Positions 1 to 6,914 of a stretch of DNA of 9,145 nt are shown here, piece after piece. Location of the stretch: the NCBI GenBank assembly GCA_007127425.1, contig SKZJ01000154.1:1-9145 (forward strand), given 5' to 3'. This DNA is from Wenzhouxiangella sp. (GTDB lineage Bacteria > Pseudomonadota > Gammaproteobacteria > Xanthomonadales > Wenzhouxiangellaceae). The notes beneath the pieces are model-generated. The model was given only the letters and a program-made list of their open reading frames with translations, did not search any database and had not been told where the DNA came from. The translations under genes were made by a program, and so were the position numbers. Every line of letters begins with the position of its first letter. Position 1 is the first letter of the stretch.

Positions 1-1960
1 CTTCGGCCGTCCTGCGAGCAGCAATGCGGCGTTGCTCCTCCGCCGGCGGGATACAGTCGACGAGCGAGCCGTAAACGATCTCCCAGGCGGTTGTTCCCCG
101 ATTGGCAATGTCCTGCTCGAGCACCAGGGCGTCGATCGGCGGGAGCTCGCCTTTCCGTTTTCTCAGTACCGACGGCTGCGTGCCTTCGCTCAGGCCGATG
201 CTGGTGAACCGCCAGCTCGAATAGTGGATTGAGGTGGGCAAGCCCTCGCCCGGTGCCAGGTTGTCGATCCCGCCCTCGCGACCGAAATGGATGCCGGAAA
301 GATCGCCCTCCAGGATGGGCTCGCCGACGGCCAGGTCCCTCAGGTCGGCGTCGTCGAGGCGGTCCCAGCCCTTGAGCCGGGCCTTCTGCTGGGCGCGAAA
401 CGCCGCGCCGGGCAGGTTGAGGATGTTCTCGGGCTTGAGGTCGGTATGCGTGACGTCGTCGGCGAGCAGCTGGTGACCGTTTCGCATCAGGTTGGCGGCC
501 ATGCGCAGGCGATGGCTGAGCGAGCAGTCCTCCAGCAGCCGTTTTCGCGCCTTGAGATCGGACAGCATGCCCTGGTCGCTCCAGTCGAGCACGGTCAACA
601 TCAGCTTGTGTTCGTAGTCGACCGTCACCTGGTGCAGCAGTGGGCCGATGCTGCGTTCGAACCGGCTGCTCAATTCCCGGTCCAGCACTCGCCAGGCCCG
701 CCGGGCATCTTCAAACGGGTGCTGTTCATGCTCACTCAGCATGCTGGTCACCGTGGTGATGACTTCGCTGCGGATGTGTGGGTGAATCTTGGCCTGGGCC
801 AGCAGCGCGGCGGCCTGGACGCCGTGGACGTACTGGTGTGCCTGCACCAGGCGAACAAGGTCGCCGACCGACTCGAATGGCACGGCCTTCACCGCGACCC
901 GGTGGCGCCCGCTGCGGTAGGCAGCGACGTTTCGATGCGAGCCCATCACCCGGGGCGTATGGTCGGTTTGACGTTCCAGGACCCACTCGACCCCCTTCAT
1001 GGTGAAGCGGTCGTGGTTGTGAAAATAAGCCGCGCACTCTTCCCTTGCCCCCCAGATGCGCTCCTCGGCGGTCTTGCGGTAGGAGTTCCGTGCGATGCTG
1101 GCCAGCCGAGCGTCGGCCAGTTGATGGATGAACTTGTTGAAACGGGATTCGAAGGCCTTGCCCGGCGGCACGAAGACCACCTTGCCGTTGGGTTTGCGGA
1201 ATGCCAGGCCGCGCCGGGTACCGAGCAGGACGCTGGTAATCGACTGCCCGTACAGGCCGTCGGGCCGTTGGTGGGGACGCACCGTCAGCCGCAGCGCGAC
1301 CGGCCCGTGCGAAGGCGCCTGCCCGGGAAAATCGAACGCGCTCAGTGCGGCACGAAAATCCTGCCGGTTGGTCGTCGTCCGGGCGCGATCAATGCCGATG
1401 TTGTGATTGAAGTTCTGGATTGCGGCGAGAAAGTCGCGCTCGTCGGGGGCGGGATCGGGGCCGGGCAGAAGAAACTGGCTCATCCACTCCGCCAGCTCGC
1501 GGTTGCACTCGCTTTGCGCGTTCATCAGGCTGAAAACCTTGCTGAAGTATTCCCTGCGCAACGCGTGGTGGTCGCGGATCTGCTCCACGCTATGGCTGCG
1601 TTTGCACAGGTAGAGCGGGTCCTCGATGCGTGCCCAGGCCCGGATTCGCCCCAGGTTGAGTTCATACTCCGTGTCCCGTCCCGTCCGATAGCGGAATGAC
1701 AGTTCGACGTAGTTGACTGCCGGGTTGTCGCTCGGAACGAGCCGACGGGGCCGGGCTTCGAGGTCGGCAAAGCTCGCGCTGCGCAGCGCCGAGTCGTCCT
1801 GCCCGGTCCGATTCTGGATCAGGGGGATGTGCGGCATGCGGCGGGAAAAATCTGCGACCAGCGCGCGTTCCCGTTCCCGGGTTCTCTGCAACGATGGTCC
1901 TTCCAGCTTCCGGTCTTTTCCGAAAACGAATGGCAGGTGTGCGAACAGGAGATCGGTCAA
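1..1960 (-). CDS. Divergent eukaryotic-like Ser/Thr protein kinase with a novel N-terminal region (partial, runs off left edge)
   Basis: Reading the minus strand from TTG at 1960 gives 653 uninterrupted codons to the window edge; the C-terminus is missing. Residues 1-340 match no family I recognise. Residues about 345-640 carry kinase hallmarks in order: VAVKAV at 355-360 (K358, the ATP lysine), a hinge-like stretch at 453-468 (LMLTVLDWSDQGMLSD), the catalytic loop HTDLKPENI at 505-513 (D507, K509, N512), a DFG-like DLSG at 553-556, and an alpha-F-like helix at 617-631 (D617, G622, WEIVYG). A protein kinase presumably transfers phosphate from ATP to Ser/Thr of a cytoplasmic target. Oddities: HTD instead of HRD, DLS instead of DFG, 46 residues between D507 and D553 where about 20 is usual, and no clear glycine-rich loop. 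No signal peptide or membrane helix is seen. The in-frame TAA at about 2003 limits the start; TTG 1960 lies about 33 nt after a promoter-like pair but has a poor ribosome site. TTG 1891, preceded by GGAAGGA, is the alternative. Kinase fold is fairly sure; substrate unknown. Confidence 0.75.
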   Translation of the reverse strand, partial: MTDLLFAHLPFVFGKDRKLEGPSLQRTRERERALVADFSRRMPHIPLIQNRTGQDDSALRSASFADLEARPRRLVPSDNPAVNYVELSFRYRTGRDTEYELNLGRIRAWARIEDPLYLCKRSHSVEQIRDHHALRREYFSKVFSLMNAQSECNRELAEWMSQFLLPGPDPAPDERDFLAAIQNFNHNIGIDRARTTTNRQDFRAALSAFDFPGQAPSHGPVALRLTVRPHQRPDGLYGQSITSVLLGTRRGLAFRKPNGKVVFVPPGKAFESRFNKFIHQLADARLASIARNSYRKTAEERIWGAREECAAYFHNHDRFTMKGVEWVLERQTDHTPRVMGSHRNVAAYRSGRHRVAVKAVPFESVGDLVRLVQAHQYVHGVQAAALLAQAKIHPHIRSEVITTVTSMLSEHEQHPFEDARRAWRVLDRELSSRFERSIGPLLHQVTVDYEHKLMLTVLDWSDQGMLSDLKARKRLLEDCSLSHRLRMAANLMRNGHQLLADDVTHTDLKPENILNLPGAAFRAQQKARLKGWDRLDDADLRDLAVGEPILEGDLSGIHFGREGGIDNLAPGEGLPTSIHYSSWRFTSIGLSEGTQPSVLRKRKGELPPIDALVLEQDIANRGTTAWEIVYGSLVDCIPPAEEQRRIAARRTAE

Positions 1961-1999
1961 GTGAATTCTAGTAGTTGTGGGACCGCTGGACGTGAAGGC

Positions 2000-2028
2000 A
2001 CTTTACTGGAGCCGCACGGAGGCGGCAA
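2000..2028 (-). promoter_or_regulatory. Probable sigma70-type promoter for the kinase gene
   Basis: On the minus strand TTGCCG (2028-2023) and TAAAGT (2005-2000) are separated by exactly 17 bp. Each box matches four of six consensus bases. The spacer contains the small inverted repeat GCCGC...GCGGC. Transcription would begin near 1993, leaving a leader of about 33 nt before TTG 1960. This supports the TTG start but is not proof. Confidence 0.4.
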
Positions 2029-2080
2029 GTCGGAGAATCCTGCGAGTGTCGGATGAAGCGCGCCGCCAGGCACAAAGGGT

Positions 2081-2110
2081 TTGGGGCGGGGCAACTAACA
2101 GGTGCACAAT
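2081..2110 (+). promoter_or_regulatory. Weak candidate promoter for the alpha/beta-hydrolase gene
   Basis: TTGGGG (2081-2086) and CACAAT (2105-2110) lie 18 bp apart just upstream of the ATG at 2124. The match is poor, and the implied leader is only a few nucleotides, so the message would be nearly leaderless. Nothing better was seen in the 163-bp divergent gap. Confidence 0.2.
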
Positions 2111-2123
2111 AGGTCGAAACGTC

Positions 2124-3317
2124 ATGCCCCGAAAAGCCGTGAACCCTTCGAGCCACCTGCACCCCTCCGATCTCCGCGGCTTCAGCCTGCTGGCCGTCGA
2201 CGGCGTGCTCGGCACGGTCGGTTTGGTCGAACAGGTGCATCGTGCCGTTGCCGGGCTGTCGCTGCCGGTCGGCCGGGCACCGGAGGGGCCGACCCGCGGC
2301 ATCACCGGGCTGGTCTATCGCAGCATCAACGGCGTCACCCGCCTGGTGGGCACGACCTCGGACCTGGCATTCTCGCAGGTGGTATCGCGCCTGCCGCAAC
2401 GAGATTCCTCCCCCGAGCGCGAGCGGCTTTTGGCTGTCATCAACGGGGTGATCGGCGACCACCTGGCCGAGCGCGCCAACCCGCTGGCCATCGACATGCG
2501 CCTGCGCCGTGACGGCCAGGCCTTGAACCTCGATACCGACGCTTCGCAACGACCGGGTCGCAAGCTCCTCATTGCCCTCCACGGCCTGTGCATGAACGAC
2601 CTGCAGTGGCGCCAGGGCGAGGGCTCGCCGGCCCTGCCGGAGCATCTTGCCGAAAGCCTCGGCTACACGCCGCTGTACCTGCACTACAACACCGGTCGGG
2701 CGATTGCCGATAACGGCCGCGACTTCGCCGTGCTCCTCGAAGACCTGGTGGCGCAATGGCCAGAACCGGTCGACGAGGTGGTGCTGGTCGGTCACAGCAT
2801 GGGTGGCCTGGTGGCCGTCAGTGCCTGTCACCAGGCTGTTCTGGCCGGCCATGCCTGGCCCGGCGCCCTGCGCAAGATCATCACGATGGGGAGTCCGCAT
2901 CACGGCGCACCGCTGGAACGCCTCGGCCATCGCGTCGACCGCATGCTCGGCATGAGCCCCTACAGCGCGCCGTTCACCCGCCTGGGTGCGATCCGTTCGG
3001 TCGGTATCACCGACCTGCGTCACGGCAACGTGATCGGAACCTTCCAGGAGACCGACGACCCGCCGCGAGTGACGCTGCCCGATCACGTCACATGCCATGT
3101 GGTTGCCGCGACCGCCGACAGCCGGGTGGACTCTCTGCAATCGCGCTATTTCGGCGACGGTCTGGTGCCGGTCGACAGCGCCCTGGGGCGCCATGCCGAC
3201 CCGTCGCGCTGCCTGCCGGTACGCCCGGAACATCAGCACGTGGTCTTCAATACCCGCCATATCGGCCTGCTTACCAACCCATCGGTTCAACACGCCCTGC
3301 ACGACTGGTTGCGTTAG
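2124..3317 (+). CDS. Alpha/beta-hydrolase, PGAP1/lipase-like
   Basis: A 397-residue serine hydrolase. Residues 1-120 look helical and hydrophobic-amphipathic, as in bacterial PGAP1-like hydrolases. The hydrolase core begins with LIALHG at 149-154 (oxyanion HG turn). The nucleophile elbow is GHSMGG with S225, followed by MGSPHHGAPLE from about 255, a typical lipase strand-loop. The acid is probably D345 (YFGDGLVP) and the base H379 (RHIGLL), so the triad is complete. It likely hydrolyses an ester or acyl bond; the substrate cannot be told. There is no signal peptide, so a cytoplasmic or membrane-associated site is likely. I chose ATG 2124 (MPRKAVNP) over the longer frame from 1977 because the upstream 49 residues do not look like protein and overlap the divergent promoter region. 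The ribosome site is weak (AGG at 2111). It is divergent from the kinase and 78 nt upstream of the lipoprotein gene. Confidence 0.85.
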   Translation: MPRKAVNPSSHLHPSDLRGFSLLAVDGVLGTVGLVEQVHRAVAGLSLPVGRAPEGPTRGITGLVYRSINGVTRLVGTTSDLAFSQVVSRLPQRDSSPERERLLAVINGVIGDHLAERANPLAIDMRLRRDGQALNLDTDASQRPGRKLLIALHGLCMNDLQWRQGEGSPALPEHLAESLGYTPLYLHYNTGRAIADNGRDFAVLLEDLVAQWPEPVDEVVLVGHSMGGLVAVSACHQAVLAGHAWPGALRKIITMGSPHHGAPLERLGHRVDRMLGMSPYSAPFTRLGAIRSVGITDLRHGNVIGTFQETDDPPRVTLPDHVTCHVVAATADSRVDSLQSRYFGDGLVPVDSALGRHADPSRCLPVRPEHQHVVFNTRHIGLLTNPSVQHALHDWLR

Positions 3318-3326
3318 CGGGCCGGT

Positions 3327-3355
3327 TTGCCTGCGAGAGTCTTGTCGGTTAGGTT
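3327..3355 (+). promoter_or_regulatory. Possible promoter for the lipoprotein gene
   Basis: TTGCCT (3327-3332) and TAGGTT (3350-3355) are 17 bp apart in the 78-nt gap between the hydrolase stop and the lipoprotein start. The -35 box matches four and the -10 three of six consensus bases. The lipoprotein gene could equally be read through from the hydrolase gene, as no terminator is seen between them. Confidence 0.25.
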
Positions 3356-3395
3356 CGTCAGTGTTCCCACCCCATCCTTATCTTGGAGGAAACCG

Positions 3396-4004
3396 ATGAA
3401 GTACACGCGTATCGCCCTGGTCCTTGCCCTGCCCTTTGCCTTGCTGTCACTGACCGGTTGCGGGGCAGACGATCCCGGCAACGGCGAAGATGCCCCGGCC
3501 ACAGCCGACGGCCATGCCTTCTACCTCGGCGACATTGGCATGCGCGGCATGGAGTGGCGCGGCGAGGCTACGTTGCTCGATGCCGGCTTGCACTTTCCCG
3601 ATGTGACACTGGATATGAGCACCATCCGCTTTTCGCTGATGGCCGACCACCGCGACATGAGCGAGTTCGACAGCCCACCGCTGGAGTTTCGCGGTGAGCC
3701 GGTGACCATGAACTTGCGCATCGGCGGTATTGTTCAGGACCGTGAGCCGGGCCGGGTCGTGGTCGAGATCAACTCGGTGCGGCCTGGTTTCAGCGGTGGA
3801 CTCGGCACCAGTTCCACCGAGGCCATGATCGAAGACCTGGCCGCCAACGGCGTGACGCTGCCCGAGATCGACCGCGACAATCCGCCGGTGGTCACTTTCG
3901 AGGTCACTGCCGCGGATGAGGACAACCGCGAGATTACGCTGAGCGCCGACGTCGACTGGATCGGCACCATCCACATGCGCGACGGCGAGCGCGCCGCGCT
4001 CTGA
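3396..4004 (+). CDS. Lipoprotein of unknown function, 202 residues
   Basis: The N-terminus is a lipoprotein signal: basic MKYTR, a hydrophobic core, and a lipobox LTGC with lipidation at C22. The +2 residue is Gly, not Asp, so under the known Lol rule outer-membrane sorting is expected. Residues 24-38 form an acidic, Ala/Pro-rich tether. The rest (about 40-202) alternates hydrophobic and polar residues in a beta-rich pattern with many Asp/Glu and no cysteine after C22. I do not recognise the family; a YceI-like or other small beta-barrel fold is possible but no motif settles it. ATG 3396 is chosen over an upstream in-frame start at 3327 because the signal peptide begins there and the Shine-Dalgarno TTGGAGGA lies a few bases before it, the best one in the window. 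It follows the hydrolase gene on the same strand and ends just before a strong terminator. Confidence 0.88.
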   Translation: MKYTRIALVLALPFALLSLTGCGADDPGNGEDAPATADGHAFYLGDIGMRGMEWRGEATLLDAGLHFPDVTLDMSTIRFSLMADHRDMSEFDSPPLEFRGEPVTMNLRIGGIVQDREPGRVVVEINSVRPGFSGGLGTSSTEAMIEDLAANGVTLPEIDRDNPPVVTFEVTAADEDNREITLSADVDWIGTIHMRDGERAAL

Positions 4005-4012
4005 TTGACGGC

Positions 4013-4054
4013 TTTCCGGCCGCGGCGAAAACCGCCGCGGCTGGAGGGTTTTCA
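4013..4054 (+). terminator. Rho-independent terminator between convergent genes
   Basis: A perfect 9-bp stem, GCCGCGGCG (4019-4027) with CGCCGCGGC (4033-4041), closes a 5-nt AAAAC loop. It extends outward by further pairs including G-T wobbles to about 4014/4046. On the plus strand TTTT follows directly (4049-4052), which fits termination of the lipoprotein gene. On the minus strand the T tract is lacking, so it may act only partly on the convergent DUF305 gene, whose stop codon (4052-4054) adjoins it. Confidence 0.7.
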
Positions 4055-6496
4055 GTTCAGCCGTTCGGCCACGCCGTTCAGGGTTTCGGCCAGGGCGGCC
4101 ATGCGCTGGCGGGTCGCGCCGTCGTGATCACGGGCGCGTTCGGCCAACCGGCCGGCCAGTGCGCGCAGTTCGTCCGGCAGGCCGGCCGCGTCGTAGCCGC
4201 TGACAAGTAGGTCGTCGGCGCGGTCGAGCAGACGACGGAGGTCGAGCAGTTCCTCTTCGGCCAGGCGATTGCCGCGTTCGAGCTGATCAAGCCGGGCGCG
4301 CGCCACGACCGGCTCGGCGGGCCAACTGACCTGTTCCTGCCGTTGCGGGTTGAAGGCATCGCCCTTGTCGACCCGCATGGCGGCCGCCAGCTCGTTGCCG
4401 CTGATGTAGTCGCTGGGCAGCAATTCGAGCACGTCCAGGCCACGCACGATCTCGGTGCCGTAGATCCGGCCGCGGTACCAGTAGGTCGACCAGTAGCCGC
4501 CGGTGACCAGTGCTTCCTCGTCGATCGGGCCGCGGTCGAAAAACGCGATCTCGACCGGGTTGGCCGCGTCGGTGAAATCGAACACCGACACGCCGCCCTG
4601 ATACCAGGCCTGCACCATGATGTCGCGCCCCGGTACGGGAACGAGCGAGCCATTGTGCGCGACGCAGTTTTCCTGCTCGGTCTGCGGTGCCGGCATCTTG
4701 TAGTAGGAGCGGAACACCAGTTCGTTGTCGACGATCTCGTAGATGGCGTTCGCGCCCCAGGTGAGCGGGTCGGAGGCGCGGCAGCGCGGGCGGGTGCCGC
4801 CGCCCCACTCGTCGGTGAAGATCACCTTGGTGCCGTCGTTCGAGAAGGTCGCCGAATGCCAGTAGGCAAAGCCGGGATCGATCACTTCGTGGATGCGCTC
4901 GGGGTTGATCGGGTCGGAGATGTCGAACAGGATGCCGTTGCCCGAGCAGGCGCCGGCGGCGATCTGCTTGTCGGGAAAGATGGTGATGTCGTGGCAGTGA
5001 TTGGTTTCGGCCGAGGTCTGCGTGTCCGGGCCATGATCGCCGCGCTCCCACAGGCCGGCCAGGATGCCGGTCTCTGGGTCGGCGAACACCGCCGGCGAAT
5101 GGACGATGCGCGAATCCTGCGGCCGGTCGACCGGGATCTCGATCACGTCGATGCGAAACAGTGCCGTCTGGTCGTCGCGGTAGGGGTCTTCGTCGATGCA
5201 GCTTTCCATCTCCTCCTCGTCGCGCACCGGGGCGGTGCCGGAGTTGTAGACGATCAGCTTGCCGTCCTCGTCCGGCCCGGCGACTACGGTGTGAGTGTGT
5301 GAGCCGCGGCAGGTCTGGACCTGGCCGACCTGCTTCGGTCGGGCCGGGTTGGAAATGTCGAAGAGGCGCAGGCCCCGGAAGCGCTCGTCGCTGACCTGGC
5401 CGGCCACGCCGAGCAGGCCGCAGTCGATACGACCGCGGAACTGTTCCACCGAAAGGATCAGCAAATCGCCGACGATGGAGACATCGCCCTGGCCGCCGGG
5501 GCAGACCACGGCGCTGAGCAGTTCCGGATCACGATTGTCGGCGATGTCGTAGAGCTTGAAACCGTGGTAGCTGCCCACCGCCAGCAGGTTGTCGGCAAAG
5601 GCCATGTCGGTGATGGCGAAATCGAGCAGCGAGGGCCGGTCGCGTTCCTCGTCTTCCTCCGACTCCTCGCCGTCGGCCTCGGCCTCCGCCTGCAGTTCAC
5701 GCAGCCGGCTGGTCGGCAGGGAGGCCGGGTTGTCGGGGTTGAAAAAGCCGTCGGGCTTGGGCAGTGAAACCAGCAGATCCATGTTGTAAATGGCCTCTTC
5801 GGCGTCGCGGAAGCCGGCAGCCAGGCCGGCCCTGGGGTCGGGCGAGTAGCCGGCCAGCATCACCGTCAGGCGGTCGATCTCCGCTTCCTGGTCGTTCTTG
5901 ACGTCGCGGGCGAACTCGAACAGCTCGGGATCCTGCAACGCGCCCGATTCCTCAAGGAGCTCCTCGACCATCACCAGCGCGCCCCGGTGGTGCTCGATCA
6001 TCAGCTCCAGGAACAGCGTGTCGAAATCGTCGCCCTGCGCGGCCTCGAGTTCGTCCATCTCCTCCTCGCTTGCCATGCCCTCCATGGTGTGGTGGTGCTC
6101 ATGATGGGCATGGGCGCGCCAGTCGCGCTCGGGCACCGGCTCGCCGCGTGCGCTCAGCCACTCGATCATGTAGTCGATCTCGTCTTTCTGCGACGACTCG
6201 ATGCGCCGTGCCACCTCGATCATCTCGTTGCGGCCGGTGCGATCAGCCACCAGTACGGTCATGTCCAGCGCCTGCTGGTGGTGCGGAATCATGTCGGTCA
6301 TGAACTGCACATCGGCGGCCGAATAGCGCACGCCGGCGAGCTGAATCGCTTCTTCGGCCGAGATCTCGCGGCTGTCCTCGCCCGGCTTGCCGGGCTGGAT
6401 GATGGGTGCGGTCGCCAGCGCGGCGGTCGACAGCAGGCCGACGGCCAGGGCTATCAGGATGAATAGGCGGAAGATGGGGCGGGCGGTGTGGCGCAT
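4052..6496 (-). CDS. Exported double-DUF305 / LVIVD-type beta-propeller protein
   Basis: An 814-residue protein. Residues 1-28 are a Sec signal peptide (basic start, hydrophobic core, ALA cut site), so it acts in the periplasm or outside. Two DUF305 domains follow, at about 60-120 (FMTDMIPHHQQALDM, H72 H73) and 158-215 (LELMIEHHRGALVM, H169 H170). They are joined by a His-rich linker, HAHHEHHHTMEGM (129-141). An acidic linker (about 270-288) leads to a beta-propeller, about 289-697, with repeats ending in LFDIS-type strands typical of LVIVD repeats. Blades begin with SHTH (399-402), NHCHD (499-503), YWHS (545-548) and AHNG (613-616). Eight cysteines lie in the propeller, allowing four disulfides. 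The last 85 residues look helical, possibly coiled-coil. DUF305 members are often found with metal-handling genes; metal binding here is inferred. ATG 6496 fits the signal peptide and has AAGGGA upstream; the frame is open back to 6640 but that part is not protein-like. Confidence 0.87.
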   Translation of the reverse strand: MRHTARPIFRLFILIALAVGLLSTAALATAPIIQPGKPGEDSREISAEEAIQLAGVRYSAADVQFMTDMIPHHQQALDMTVLVADRTGRNEMIEVARRIESSQKDEIDYMIEWLSARGEPVPERDWRAHAHHEHHHTMEGMASEEEMDELEAAQGDDFDTLFLELMIEHHRGALVMVEELLEESGALQDPELFEFARDVKNDQEAEIDRLTVMLAGYSPDPRAGLAAGFRDAEEAIYNMDLLVSLPKPDGFFNPDNPASLPTSRLRELQAEAEADGEESEEDEERDRPSLLDFAITDMAFADNLLAVGSYHGFKLYDIADNRDPELLSAVVCPGGQGDVSIVGDLLILSVEQFRGRIDCGLLGVAGQVSDERFRGLRLFDISNPARPKQVGQVQTCRGSHTHTVVAGPDEDGKLIVYNSGTAPVRDEEEMESCIDEDPYRDDQTALFRIDVIEIPVDRPQDSRIVHSPAVFADPETGILAGLWERGDHGPDTQTSAETNHCHDITIFPDKQIAAGACSGNGILFDISDPINPERIHEVIDPGFAYWHSATFSNDGTKVIFTDEWGGGTRPRCRASDPLTWGANAIYEIVDNELVFRSYYKMPAPQTEQENCVAHNGSLVPVPGRDIMVQAWYQGGVSVFDFTDAANPVEIAFFDRGPIDEEALVTGGYWSTYWYRGRIYGTEIVRGLDVLELLPSDYISGNELAAAMRVDKGDAFNPQRQEQVSWPAEPVVARARLDQLERGNRLAEEELLDLRRLLDRADDLLVSGYDAAGLPDELRALAGRLAERARDHDGATRQRMAALAETLNGVAERLN

Positions 6497-6622
6497 CGAG
6501 AGTATCCCTTTTTCGGTCGGCCACGTGGCGGCCAGTCTGGTCAAAACAACTGAATCTACCAGAGTCCATGTGACGGTGTCGCGCTGTTGTGACTCCGAAT
6601 TCTGCGAACTGTGACCGGGTCG
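6497..6622 (-). promoter_or_regulatory. Leader and weak promoter region of the DUF305 gene
   Basis: The minus strand carries GCGACA and TAGATT 18 bp apart (about 6587-6558), a weak sigma70-like pair. A perfect 10-bp palindrome, GCCACGTGGC, lies at 6520-6529, between that pair and the ribosome site, and could be an operator or a leader hairpin. AAGGGA lies 9 nt before ATG 6496. Nothing stronger was seen. Confidence 0.25.
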
Positions 6623-6640
6623 ATGCATTACGTAATACAT
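6623..6640. promoter_or_regulatory. 18-bp palindrome, likely operator of the toxin-antitoxin operon
   Basis: ATGCATTACGTAATACAT reads almost the same on both strands; only one symmetric base pair breaks the palindrome. It stands in an AT-rich patch inside GC-rich DNA and covers the -35 zone of the extended -10 promoter at 6642-6650. Type II antitoxins with DNA-binding domains commonly bind palindromes in their own promoters, so an autoregulatory site is the natural reading. It also lies between two divergent genes and might affect both. Confidence 0.6.
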
Positions 6641-6641
6641 T

Positions 6642-6650
6642 TGTTATACT
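6642..6650 (+). promoter_or_regulatory. Extended -10 promoter of the toxin-antitoxin operon
   Basis: TGTTATACT matches the extended -10 pattern TGnTATAAT with one mismatch. The -35 position (about 6622-6627) is poor, as is usual for extended -10 promoters. Transcription would start near 6657, about 27 nt before the antitoxin ATG. GGAG at 6670-6673 is the ribosome site, 10 nt before the ATG. Confidence 0.6.
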
Positions 6651-6683
6651 TGCTCCAACCCGACCCGCTGGAGCCCTACCCCC

Positions 6684-6911
6684 ATGACCCGCAAACTGAA
6701 AGTCTCCGCCATCGGCAACTCCACCGGCGTGATCCTGCCCAAGGACGTGCTCGAACGCCTGCGCGTTGGCCGCGGCGACGAACTGATGGTGCGCGAAACC
6801 CCCGACGGCATCGTCCTCAGCCCCTACGACCCCGAGCTGGCAAGGCAGATGGAGGTGGCCGAGAAGATCATGCGCACGCGTCGCAACCTGCTCAAGAAAC
6901 TGGCGGAGTAG
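6684..6911 (+). CDS. SpoVT/AbrB-type antitoxin
   Basis: A 75-residue protein. Residues 3-49 form a swapped-hairpin AbrB/MazE-like DNA-binding domain: KVSAIGNSTGVILPKDVL is the classic IGNSxGxxLPK signature, followed by LRVGRGDELMV. The C-terminal 25 residues are basic and helical (EKIMRTRRNLLKKLAE), the usual place for the toxin-neutralising segment. It presumably binds Doc and blocks its active site, and represses its own promoter through the palindrome upstream. Doc is classically paired with Phd; pairing with an AbrB-type antitoxin is a known alternative. I see no clear S/TxxxEG/N Fic-inhibitory motif, so inhibition more likely follows the Phd-style helix mode. It is the first gene of the operon; its 3' end carries the ribosome site of the toxin gene. 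Confidence 0.9.
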   Translation: MTRKLKVSAIGNSTGVILPKDVLERLRVGRGDELMVRETPDGIVLSPYDPELARQMEVAEKIMRTRRNLLKKLAE

Positions 6912-6914
6912 ATC

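Noticed and set aside
287..1699. 470-codon plus-strand open frame
   Set aside because: It is antisense to the kinase frame, which shows real motifs; its translation is Val/Gly/Ala/Gln-rich with no domain, typical of a GC-driven shadow.
1977..2123. Upstream start for the hydrolase gene
   Set aside because: The added residues are Arg/Ser-rich and unlike the rest, and overlap the divergent kinase promoter.
1968..3302. 444-codon minus-strand open frame
   Set aside because: It lies opposite the hydrolase gene, whose strand has the complete catalytic triad; the antisense product has no recognisable feature.
4343..5302. 319-codon plus-strand open frame
   Set aside because: Antisense shadow of the propeller part of the DUF305 protein.
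6497..6640. N-terminal extension of the DUF305 protein to the ATG at 6640
   Set aside because: The extra 48 residues would precede a clear signal peptide and would start inside the palindrome; no ribosome site is seen there.
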